The translations under genes were made by a program, and so were the position numbers. Shown here in pieces: positions 1 to 6,707 of a stretch of DNA of 16,376 nt. The notes under the pieces are model-generated. The model worked only from the letters and a program-made list of their open reading frames with translations, ran no database searches and was not told the DNA's origin. The DNA is from Cryomorphaceae bacterium (GTDB lineage: Bacteria; Bacteroidota; Bacteroidia; Flavobacteriales; BACL11), in assembly GCA_949511925.1 (NCBI GenBank), contig CATEYX010000054.1, forward strand, positions 1-16,376. Direction: 5' to 3'. The number at the start of each line of letters is the position of its first letter. Within the stretch, counting starts at the first letter, position 1.

Positions 1-735
1 AAGGTGTGTAAAATCACCTTTATTATTTACTGAACCACCTAATACTATTTGAGCAGTATTGTCTTCAATAATCTTATATACCTCATCAAATTCATACTGA
101 GTTGGATAACGAAAAAGAAGATTATCAAAAGCAGCATTAATAAAATTAAAAGTATTCATATTAATGTTATCATAAACTGAATTGAAAATCATTCTTCTAT
201 GCATTTCATTGAGTTCAATAAGGCCGTTATAGTATTGCAATTCTGATATTAAAACATTATTTAGTTTATGATAATTTAAAAGTTTCTTATTAGCATCCAG
301 CATATTTCCATTAACTGAATCAACTAAATAAGCCGAATAATGAATACTTAATTCAGATCCTATATAATTATTAGAAGCCCCCTCAATTAGTCGTACTTTT
401 ATCATATCATACATCCTATGATAATAGGCAAATTTATAAGATGAATCTCCTTCAATAAAACTGGTGTCAGATTGTAGTTTTATTATCAGTTCCCCTCTAC
501 TTTCTAAAGTAATATCCTTATCTCTTAAAAACTGAACATCACTTTCCATTTCTGTATCTAGAGGTTCTCTACCAAGTAAATCAATATATAATCGGTTTAC
601 ATAATTTTCCAATAACAAAGTAGGGATTTCACCATAATATGGCGCATCATTATCATTAATAATTTCAATGTCTTTCTTACAGGATAATAACCCAATAAGG
701 AAAAGGAATATATATAATGATTTATTATGCATCAT
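1..735 (-). CDS. Surface lipoprotein with DUF1549/DUF4214-like helical repeats (partial, 3' end outside the window)
   Basis: An uninterrupted frame runs from a double ATG at 735/732 to the left edge, giving 245 residues of an incomplete protein. The N-terminus is a lipoprotein signal: a hydrophobic stretch ending in L-L-S-C, with Cys19 as the lipidated residue. It is followed by KKDIE, which resembles the lysine/acidic export signal that sends Bacteroidota lipoproteins to the cell surface. Two segments look like repeats of one motif: NRLYIDLLGREPLDTEME (about residues 46-63) and FDNLLFRYPTQYEFDEVYK (about 203-221). The pattern (hydrophobic)-x-L-L-x-R-x-P-(T/L)-x-x-E recalls DUF1549 and DUF4214 modules, but I cannot confirm membership. 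The gene begins 15 bases after the stop of the repeat protein upstream, so the two are probably co-transcribed. Its function is unknown. The reading frame and lipobox are certain; the family name is inference. Confidence 0.8.
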   Translation of the reverse strand, partial: MMHNKSLYIFLFLIGLLSCKKDIEIINDNDAPYYGEIPTLLLENYVNRLYIDLLGREPLDTEMESDVQFLRDKDITLESRGELIIKLQSDTSFIEGDSSYKFAYYHRMYDMIKVRLIEGASNNYIGSELSIHYSAYLVDSVNGNMLDANKKLLNYHKLNNVLISELQYYNGLIELNEMHRRMIFNSVYDNINMNTFNFINAAFDNLLFRYPTQYEFDEVYKIIEDNTAQIVLGGSVNNKGDFTHL

Positions 736-750
736 ATTTAAACTACTATT

Positions 751-1953
751 TTATTCTATAACTATTCTCTTTTCTACTGTTCCATCATCATAGATATAAA
801 AAAGAACATCATTCTTAGAACCTTTTGTTTCTCTACCTAATAGGTCAGTAATTTTAAGAAGTGTTTTGTTTGTAGTCTGTTCTTCAACTCCACTTACTAT
901 ACAAGCATTATCACAAGCAGCTTGACTAGCATACATTCCTGCTCCAGTTCCAGGATCAGTACAAGTACCCATTCCGTCACAATCCCAAGATGGCGTAGTC
1001 GCACAAACACTGTTACAAGCAACTAAAGAATTATACGAACCTTGACCTGTTCCTGGGTCAATGCAACCTTGTCCAGTTATACAGTCCCAAGATGGCGTAA
1101 TCGCACAAGCACTATTACAAACACCTAAAGAATTATATGCACCTAAACCTGTTCCAGGATCAATACAAGTCCCATTTATACAATCCCAAGATGGAGCTAT
1201 ATTTATACACATACTCTGACAATTAGCTTGGGTAGCAAATTGGCCTAAACCTGTCCCTGGATCTATACATCCTGCTGTTGTACAATCCCAAGTTGGAGAT
1301 GGAAGCATACACATAGTCTGACAATTAGCTTGAGTAGCATATTGACCCATACCAGTTCCTGGATCAACACAAGCCCCATTTACACAATCCCAAGATGGCG
1401 TCACAGCAACACAAGCAACATTACAAGCTGCTAAAGAAGTATAAGCACCTAAACCTGTTCCTGGATCAATACAAGCACCATTTATACAATCCCAAGAAGG
1501 TAAAGGAACTGCACAAGGCAATATTTGACCATTAGGACCAATAGCAGAAGTATAAGTAAAAATTCCTTGCTGCATTGCTATACATGGATTTCCATATTGC
1601 ATTCCATCACAACCACATACAGGATCATAAATAAAAGTACAAGGCCCTCCACCACCATTAGGAATACAACTTTCACAAATTGTAGTATCACAACCTGTAC
1701 TTAAATCAGTAATTGTCACACACCAACCCGAATAAAAAGGTTTTTGATTTGAAGAACCTACTGGAGTTCCATCATTCCACCCATAAGTATATTGTGAAAC
1801 ACCATTAACAGTAGCATTCATCATAATAGGAGGTGCTGAATAAGGAACTGTAACCACCCCATTTGTAAGTGAACAAGGAACTGTTTGAGCTAGAACATTA
1901 GAAGTTGAAAATGCTAGCAATAAAGAAAATAGTAAAGTGTAAAAGTTTTTCAT
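751..1953 (-). CDS. Secreted cysteine-rich repeat protein with Kazal-like module and T9SS-type C-terminus
   Basis: This 400-residue protein has a signal peptide (residues 1-22, ending VLA|QT). The region at 27-96 is Cys-containing and unassigned. A Kazal-like segment follows (about 105-147; CTFIYDPVCGCDGMQYGNPC is the typical core of Kazal protease inhibitors). Six tandem repeats of 33-34 residues occupy 152-354, each built on P-S/T-W-D-C, then C-x-D-P-G-T-G, then A/V/N-C and a last C, so four cysteines per unit. The tail (356-400) contains DLLGRE and ends FYIYDDGTVEKRIVIE, which resembles short type IX secretion C-terminal domains. It is therefore probably exported through T9SS and disulfide-bonded outside the cell. 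The Kazal segment could inhibit proteases, but this is inference, and the repeat itself is not one I recognise. The gene heads a likely two-gene unit with the lipoprotein downstream. Confidence 0.85.
   Translation of the reverse strand: MKNFYTLLFSLLLAFSTSNVLAQTVPCSLTNGVVTVPYSAPPIMMNATVNGVSQYTYGWNDGTPVGSSNQKPFYSGWCVTITDLSTGCDTTICESCIPNGGGGPCTFIYDPVCGCDGMQYGNPCIAMQQGIFTYTSAIGPNGQILPCAVPLPSWDCINGACIDPGTGLGAYTSLAACNVACVAVTPSWDCVNGACVDPGTGMGQYATQANCQTMCMLPSPTWDCTTAGCIDPGTGLGQFATQANCQSMCINIAPSWDCINGTCIDPGTGLGAYNSLGVCNSACAITPSWDCITGQGCIDPGTGQGSYNSLVACNSVCATTPSWDCDGMGTCTDPGTGAGMYASQAACDNACIVSGVEEQTTNKTLLKITDLLGRETKGSKNDVLFYIYDDGTVEKRIVIE
892..1500 (-). repeat. Six tandem ~102-bp coding repeats (34-residue, four-Cys units)
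   Basis: Residues 152-185, 186-219, 220-253, 254-286, 287-320 and 321-354 of the secreted protein align without gaps apart from one-residue differences. At DNA level the 11-mer tcccaagatgg recurs at 983, 1085, 1184 and 1388 (plus-strand coordinates), so the spacings are 102, 99 and 204 (2 x 102) bases. That conservation in nucleotides as well as protein points to recent tandem duplication. The invariant residues are W-D-C and D-P-G-T-G plus the two later cysteines. Confidence 0.93.
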
Positions 1954-1974
1954 TGTATTTTTTTAATTAAGTGG

Positions 1975-2007
1975 TAAATATAATTAATAAAAGAGTGCTA
2001 TGCAAAA
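1975..2007 (-). promoter_or_regulatory. Candidate -33/-7 promoter for the repeat protein gene
   Basis: On the minus strand TTTTG (2007-2003) is followed after 20 bases by TATATTTA (1982-1975). The second element matches the Bacteroidota -7 box TAnnTTTG except for the last base. It lies 21 bases before the ATG at 1953. It is the only reasonable promoter in the 95-base gap after yaaA. Confidence 0.45.
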
Positions 2008-2048
2008 TATGATTTAATTTTCTAAACAATTATTATTCTCTCAACATA

Positions 2049-2786
2049 TTATCTAGCAAACAGAAGCTCTCCTTTTTCAGTTTCATCAGTAAATTTATAA
2101 CCTAAATTTGAAAAATATTTTAAATTCTCTGGGTTTTTAATTTTATTTTTAATTATAAAATTTACCATTTCACCTCTAGCTTTTTTTGCATAAAATGAAA
2201 TCACTTTTAATTTTCCATTTTTAAAATCCTTAAATACTGGAGTAATTACAGGATTATCAAATTTGCTTAGCTGTAATGCTTTACTATATTCCTCTGATGC
2301 TAAATTAATAATTTCTTCTTCATTTTTTAGTTCTGATTGAAGTGATTGATGCAATCTATTCTCCCAAAATTTATATAAATTATTTCCGGATTTTGTTCTC
2401 AACTTTGTTCCCATCTCTAATCGATAAGGAAAAATCAAATCTTTTGGTTTAAGCAAACCGTATAAGCCTGATAAAATTCTTAAGTTTTCTTGTGCAAAGT
2501 CTAATTCAATATTAGTAAGGGAATCAGCTTTTAATCCTTGGTAAACATCACCCTTAAACATAAACAAAGCTTGCCCTACATCTTTAGTATTCCAATCTTG
2601 AAACCTTTGCCAATTTAATTGAGCTAAATTATCACTTAATTTCATCAAGCTTTTTATATCACTAACAGTATAATTTTTTAACTCCTTTACTAGATAGTTA
2701 GTTTCTTTTAAAAACTGAATAGATGTTCCTTTATTTATAAAATTATCATTAGCAATTTTTTTAGCCGGAGAAATTATTATCTTCAT
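2049..2786 (-). CDS. yaaA: Peroxide stress protein YaaA (DUF328/UPF0246)
   Basis: The 245-residue protein belongs to the YaaA/DUF328 family. In E. coli this cytosolic protein lowers free intracellular iron under hydrogen peroxide stress and so limits Fenton damage to DNA and proteins. Family blocks are in the expected order: start MKIIISPAKK, FKGDVYQGL (77-85), ILSGLYGLLKP (104-114), YRLEMGTKL (121-129), NLASEEYSK (161-169) and ISFYAKKARG (196-205). The length is close to the E. coli protein and there is no signal peptide. It diverges from a transporter gene only 40 bases away and has its own TAnnTTTG box. OxyR-type control is known in E. coli, but no such site is visible here. The identification is firm; the precise biochemical activity of the family is less settled. 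Confidence 0.93.
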   Translation of the reverse strand: MKIIISPAKKIANDNFINKGTSIQFLKETNYLVKELKNYTVSDIKSLMKLSDNLAQLNWQRFQDWNTKDVGQALFMFKGDVYQGLKADSLTNIELDFAQENLRILSGLYGLLKPKDLIFPYRLEMGTKLRTKSGNNLYKFWENRLHQSLQSELKNEEEIINLASEEYSKALQLSKFDNPVITPVFKDFKNGKLKVISFYAKKARGEMVNFIIKNKIKNPENLKYFSNLGYKFTDETEKGELLFAR

Positions 2787-2806
2787 TCTTATATTGTATT
2801 ATTGCA

Positions 2807-2814
2807 CAAAATTA
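2807..2814 (-). promoter_or_regulatory. -7 promoter element of yaaA
   Basis: The minus strand reads TAATTTTG, an exact TAnnTTTG, with 20 bases to the yaaA ATG. The matching -33 region would fall at about 2834-2840, inside the first codons of the divergent transporter gene. The two promoters must therefore overlap in this 40-base gap. Confidence 0.6.
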
Positions 2815-2826
2815 TCAATTTAATTC

Positions 2827-3702
2827 ATGTATAACATACTAAAAAAATATAAACTAACTTCATTACACCTAATGGTAGTTATTTTAGGGTTAACTGGAGT
2901 ATTTGGGAAATTAATTTCGTTAAGTGCAATCCATTTAGTTTGGTACAGAATGGGTATAGCCTTTGTAAGTATCGCTATCTTTCTAGCTTTTAAAAAACAA
3001 TTATTTAGTGTTAGTAAAAAAGATTTTCTTGGTCTTTTAGGAGTTGGTGCTTTAGTTACCTTCCATTGGTTATGCTTTTTCGAATCAATAAAAGTATCAA
3101 CAGTATCAGTTGCAGTAGTTTGCTTGGCCACTTCTTCACTTTTTTCAGCACTAATTGAACCTTTTTTCTTCAAAAGAAAGTTTCTTTTTTATGAAGTAAT
3201 AATGGGCATAGTAGTTGTTGCTGCATTAGCCTTTATTATGGGCACTGAAACAAAGTATTTTTGGGGATATTTTTATGGGATAATGGCTGCTTTGCTTGCT
3301 ACACTATTCACTTTGTTTAATGCCAAGTACATTAATAACGTTGGGGCCGCTAAAATCACAATGATTGAAATGCTTTCAGGAGTAATTATTATCAGTTGTA
3401 TTTTATTTTTCCAGCAAGATTATACTGTATTCACAACTAAAATCTCGATTACTGATCTAAAATACCTTATTATTTTAGGAACACTTTGTACTGCTATGGT
3501 TTTTGTTTGGTTAACCGAAATCATGAGACACATAACTCCATACTCTTTAATAATGGCAATAAACCTTGAGCCTGTATACAGTATAATTTTTGCGCTAATA
3601 ATTTTTGGAGACAACGAACTAATGAGCAACTCTTTCTACTTAGGAAGTTGTGTTATTATTGGAATAGTTTTTTTGGATGGATATTTAAAAAATAGGCAAT
3701 AG
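2827..3702 (+). CDS. EamA/DMT-family inner-membrane transporter
   Basis: The 291-residue protein is almost wholly hydrophobic and consistent with the ten-helix, two-half architecture of EamA (drug/metabolite transporter, RhaT-like) permeases. Typical features are the first-half stretch with WYRMGIAF (about 39-46) and the second-half signature NLEPVYSIIFALIIFGDNE (about 246-264), which introduces the last helices. Members export or import small metabolites such as amino acids, sugars or nucleobases; the substrate cannot be read from the sequence. The ATG at 2827 is the first in-frame start after a 40-base gap from the divergent yaaA. A one-mismatch -7 box (TATTATTG, 2797-2804) could serve it. 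The gene appears monocistronic, because the next gene has its own promoter. Confidence 0.9.
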   Translation: MYNILKKYKLTSLHLMVVILGLTGVFGKLISLSAIHLVWYRMGIAFVSIAIFLAFKKQLFSVSKKDFLGLLGVGALVTFHWLCFFESIKVSTVSVAVVCLATSSLFSALIEPFFFKRKFLFYEVIMGIVVVAALAFIMGTETKYFWGYFYGIMAALLATLFTLFNAKYINNVGAAKITMIEMLSGVIIISCILFFQQDYTVFTTKISITDLKYLIILGTLCTAMVFVWLTEIMRHITPYSLIMAINLEPVYSIIFALIIFGDNELMSNSFYLGSCVIIGIVFLDGYLKNRQ

Positions 3703-3728
3703 TTATAGTGAAAATTCGTTTTGATTAT

Positions 3729-3736
3729 TAATTTTG
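3729..3736 (+). promoter_or_regulatory. -7 promoter element of the TlpA-like gene
   Basis: TAATTTTG is an exact TAnnTTTG box, 18 bases before the ATG at 3755. It overlaps the alternative TTG start at 3734. Since transcription should begin a few bases downstream of this box, translation from 3734 is unlikely. Confidence 0.65.
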
Positions 3737-3754
3737 CACACTCAAAAATATATT

Positions 3755-5284
3755 ATGAAAAAAATAACTTTATTACTTATCCTTTGTTTAACAATAACAT
3801 CTCAATCTTACTCGCAAAGTAAATTTGGTAAAACAAAAATTAATAAAAACTCAAATACAGAAAAAGTTAAGGAGGAAAAAATTAACACCACAGAACAAGA
3901 ATTAGCAGGCTATTCTATTAACGGGCAAATAGAAGGACTACAAGACTCCTCAGTTATGTTAGCTTACTACTTTGGAGGAAAACAATATGCTACAGACACA
4001 GCTAAAGTTATAAACGGAAAATTTTCATTTCAAGGAGAAAAGCAATTACAAGGAGGAATGTATTTAGTTGTATTAGCAAATCAACAATACTTTGATATTA
4101 TAGTTTCAGAGCAGCATTTTTCATTCTCAACTAAACTTGATGACTTAATTGGCAGTATGTCTTTTAAAAACTCAATTGAAAATCCTCCTTTTTATGAGTA
4201 TTTAAACTTTATTACTCAAATGCAAAAACAAGTAACACCAATAAGGCAGCAACTTGAAACTGCAGAAGGAGATGCAAAAAAATTATTGCAAGAAGAAGCT
4301 AATGCTATTGATGCGAAAGTAAAGAAATTCAGAGCAGATTTTATGATAAATAATAAGGATAAATTTTTCTCAAAAATTGTTACTGCAACTACTGAAATTG
4401 TAATACCAGAATCACCATTAGATAGTACAGGAAATCCTGACAAGACATTTCCTTACCGATTTTATAAAAACCATTTTTGGGATAATATTGATTTCTCTGA
4501 TGCAAGAATGTTAAGAACTCCTATTTTCTTTAACAAGATGGACCAGTACTTGAATAAATTAACAGCAAAACACCCTGATTCAATCAATGTTTCTGCTGAT
4601 GTTCTTATTAAACTTTCAAAAGCAAATGGGGATATTTTTCAATATGTAGTATCCTACATTACATCAACTTACGAACGTTCAAAAATCATGGGGATGGATG
4701 CAGTATTCGTACACATGGTTGAAAAATATTACATAACTAATCAATGTGATTGGGTGGATTCAACACAGCTGGTTAAAATTGCAGATAGAGCCCAAAAAAT
4801 TGCACCCAACTTAATTGGTAGAGAAGCATCAGAATTTCTTGATTTTTACGGAAGACCTTTCATGAAAGATACTTTAGGAAAAACACATACTCTACAAGAA
4901 ATAAAAGCAAATTATACCCTATTGGTATTTTATGGACCAACTTGCGGTCATTGTAAAAAGGAAATACCAAGAATAAAAAATGAATTGGATTCCTTAATAG
5001 GAACAGGAGTGAATATAAAGACCTTTGCGGTAGGAACAGAGTTTGATAAAGCAGAATGGAAAAATTTTATAAATTCTAAAAAAATTGGGGATTGGATTAA
5101 TGTTTCAGACATCAATCATGATGATGAAGGAAATCCTGTAGCAAGTAGTGATTGGAGAGATAAGTATGACATCTACTCTACTCCTGTACTGTATTTATTA
5201 GATAAAGATAAAAAGATAATTGCTAAACGAATTTCTTACAAGCAAATTACTGAGATAATCGGAAAAATAGAAGGTAACAAGTAA
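3755..5284 (+). CDS. Periplasmic TlpA-like thiol-disulfide oxidoreductase (DUF4369 + DUF5106 + thioredoxin fold)
   Basis: From the ATG at 3755 the protein has 509 residues. It begins with a Sec signal peptide (MKKITLLLIL, cleavage near SYSQ at about 20) and a short charged linker. A beta-rich DUF4369-like segment follows (about 50-135), then a mainly helical DUF5106-like middle (about 140-350). The C-terminal thioredoxin-like domain (about 360-509) carries the redox motif C397-G-H-C400 in FYGPTCGHCKKE and a later cis-proline region (YSTPVLYLL). This layout is common in Bacteroidota, where such proteins reduce or exchange disulfides in the periplasm, sometimes for cytochrome c maturation. The substrate here is unknown. 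An upstream in-frame TTG at 3734 would add seven residues but lies within the promoter box. The gene converges on the Smr gene with two bases between stop codons. Confidence 0.9.
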   Translation: MKKITLLLILCLTITSQSYSQSKFGKTKINKNSNTEKVKEEKINTTEQELAGYSINGQIEGLQDSSVMLAYYFGGKQYATDTAKVINGKFSFQGEKQLQGGMYLVVLANQQYFDIIVSEQHFSFSTKLDDLIGSMSFKNSIENPPFYEYLNFITQMQKQVTPIRQQLETAEGDAKKLLQEEANAIDAKVKKFRADFMINNKDKFFSKIVTATTEIVIPESPLDSTGNPDKTFPYRFYKNHFWDNIDFSDARMLRTPIFFNKMDQYLNKLTAKHPDSINVSADVLIKLSKANGDIFQYVVSYITSTYERSKIMGMDAVFVHMVEKYYITNQCDWVDSTQLVKIADRAQKIAPNLIGREASEFLDFYGRPFMKDTLGKTHTLQEIKANYTLLVFYGPTCGHCKKEIPRIKNELDSLIGTGVNIKTFAVGTEFDKAEWKNFINSKKIGDWINVSDINHDDEGNPVASSDWRDKYDIYSTPVLYLLDKDKKIIAKRISYKQITEIIGKIEGNK

Positions 5285-5286
5285 AC

Positions 5287-5793
5287 CTACAGCATTACTT
5301 CAGTAGCACCAGCATCCTTAGATAGGTAAAAGCGTAAATTATAATTACGTAATAATTTATGTACTTCAGCTTTAAGAGTACCAGTTCCTATTCCGTGTAC
5401 AATAATTAGTTTTTGATAATTGCTATTTAATGCCTTTTCAATTCTTAAATGACATTCATTCAATTGAATCTGAACAATTTCAAAATTATCCAAATACTGA
5501 TAACTAACACTTAAAAGCTCAATATGTAAATCAATTTTTAAAATGGAAGAACTCTTATCTCTTTTAAAAGAATTACTCGACTTGTTATCGTTATCCTTTT
5601 GATGAAAGTAATTACCATAAGCTAAGGCCTTATCTGTATTTGCTTCAACTTTAACTAAATCCTTTACAGAGGACAAAACTTCAAAACCATCTTCAGTTTG
5701 TACGGTTACTTTGTAGGCAGAATTGATTCTAACTATTTCTCCTTTCTGATTTTCAGTTTTGAAAAGGACTTTATCGCCAAGTTTAAATTGCAT
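5287..5793 (-). CDS. Smr-domain protein (stand-alone MutS2-type nuclease domain)
   Basis: The protein has 168 residues. The N-terminal 50 form a small beta module (GDKVLFKTENQKGEIVRI) like those found ahead of Smr domains in MutS2-type proteins. A polar linker (about 60-83) joins it to the Smr domain (about 85-168), which has the conserved D-L-H (88-90) and the V-H-G-I-G-T-G loop (132-138). Smr domains bind or nick branched nucleic acid and, in some proteins, act in ribosome rescue. No MutS ATPase part is present, so mismatch repair should not be inferred. Its ATG shares one base with the stop of the DUF2279 gene (TAATG), which indicates translational coupling. It is the last gene of the phosphohexomutase unit. 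Confidence 0.88.
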   Translation of the reverse strand: MQFKLGDKVLFKTENQKGEIVRINSAYKVTVQTEDGFEVLSSVKDLVKVEANTDKALAYGNYFHQKDNDNKSSNSFKRDKSSSILKIDLHIELLSVSYQYLDNFEIVQIQLNECHLRIEKALNSNYQKLIIVHGIGTGTLKAEVHKLLRNYNLRFYLSKDAGATEVML

Positions 5794-6707
5794 TAGAAAT
5801 ATATTGAATGTGCATACAATTTTCCATTACTAAGCTCTAAAGTTGGCATAGGAAATTTTATGAAACCAAAAGAATGTAAAACTGTATTCAATATTTTTCT
5901 TTTTGTTTTTACCCGTGTTAAATCAATATCTAATGAAAGCAGAAACTGTCTTCTTCTCTGAGAATCATTTTCTTTTTGATAAGCAGAAACCATTCCATCA
6001 GCACCATGTCCAACTGCAACATTTAACCACTTAGGGAAATTGGTAGTTTGAATATCAAATAAGGTTTTTAGATTAAATGACAACCAGTAGGTTTGTCCGT
6101 TATAATCTTTTAAAGCTCTTTGCATGTGGTTCTCGCCTAACTGCTCAGGGTTTTCACTAGCCCATTCTGATGGAAAGTATGAGTATTTTAATTGTATCCT
6201 TTGCTCATTCCATTTTAGTGCTTGACCAATTGCCAATAGGGAACCTGTAGTGTTTGCTAATAAGTCTCCTGATGACGCTCCCCATTGCTTAGACTGCCCA
6301 TCCAACACTTCTATTATTGATAAAAAAAAAGTTCCTGTCAAACCACCATACCAAATTGCATTCTTTCGCTTCATGCCAGTCCACTGGTAAGCCTTAATTC
6401 CTGCAACACCACTATAGTAGGAAGTTGTAACATGGCCTAACTTATCCATTTGTAGCCATTCCTCATTATCATTTATAAAATGAAAACTGCTTTTAGGATA
6501 ATCAGCATACCAAAGCTGATTTAAACCTACTAAAGCTACAGTATATGTGGCTGCCTCTGAAATTAATAAGATGTTTCTCTTTTTCTTGTCAACAGCACTT
6601 GGTAAGTCTATATCCAAACTGTTATTCTGATAAGTAGGCGTTTTCAAATCCTGAGATGAACTAGTACTAAAAATGAAACAAAATAATATCAGAAACAGAT
6701 GTTTCAT
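5793..6707 (-). CDS. DUF2279 (YfiM-like) predicted envelope protein
   Basis: The 304-residue protein starts with a signal peptide (about 1-18, FSTSSSQ). The body matches the DUF2279/YfiM pattern: hydrophobic helices near 45-65, a D-K-L-G-H motif (88-92) followed by TTSYYSG, a second hydrophobic segment (about 118-136) with E-V-x-D-G, then SGDLLANTTGSLLAIGQAL (about 147-165). The C-terminal part (about 170-304) is polar and probably beta-rich. There is no lipobox, so it is likely periplasmic or membrane-embedded rather than a lipoprotein. The start codon directly abuts the stop of the phosphohexomutase gene (TAAATG), and its own stop overlaps the Smr start. No biochemical role is established for this family. 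Confidence 0.85.
   Translation of the reverse strand: MKHLFLILFCFIFSTSSSQDLKTPTYQNNSLDIDLPSAVDKKKRNILLISEAATYTVALVGLNQLWYADYPKSSFHFINDNEEWLQMDKLGHVTTSYYSGVAGIKAYQWTGMKRKNAIWYGGLTGTFFLSIIEVLDGQSKQWGASSGDLLANTTGSLLAIGQALKWNEQRIQLKYSYFPSEWASENPEQLGENHMQRALKDYNGQTYWLSFNLKTLFDIQTTNFPKWLNVAVGHGADGMVSAYQKENDSQRRRQFLLSLDIDLTRVKTKRKILNTVLHSFGFIKFPMPTLELSNGKLYAHSIYF

Noticed and set aside
892..1500. Possible CRISPR array because of regularly spaced repeats
   Set aside because: The period is about 102 bases with no unique spacers, and the whole stretch is an open coding frame with protein-level repeats.
2820..3173. Antisense reading frame of 117 codons across the transporter gene
   Set aside because: It overlaps a well-supported transporter on the other strand, covers its promoter region, and its translation shows no family motif or signal.
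3703..3754. Intrinsic terminator after the transporter
   Set aside because: No stem followed by a T-run could be found in this AT-rich gap.
5287..5793. MutS-family mismatch repair protein
   Set aside because: Only the C-terminal Smr part is present; the ATPase and clamp domains of MutS/MutS2 are missing, so a repair role is not supported.
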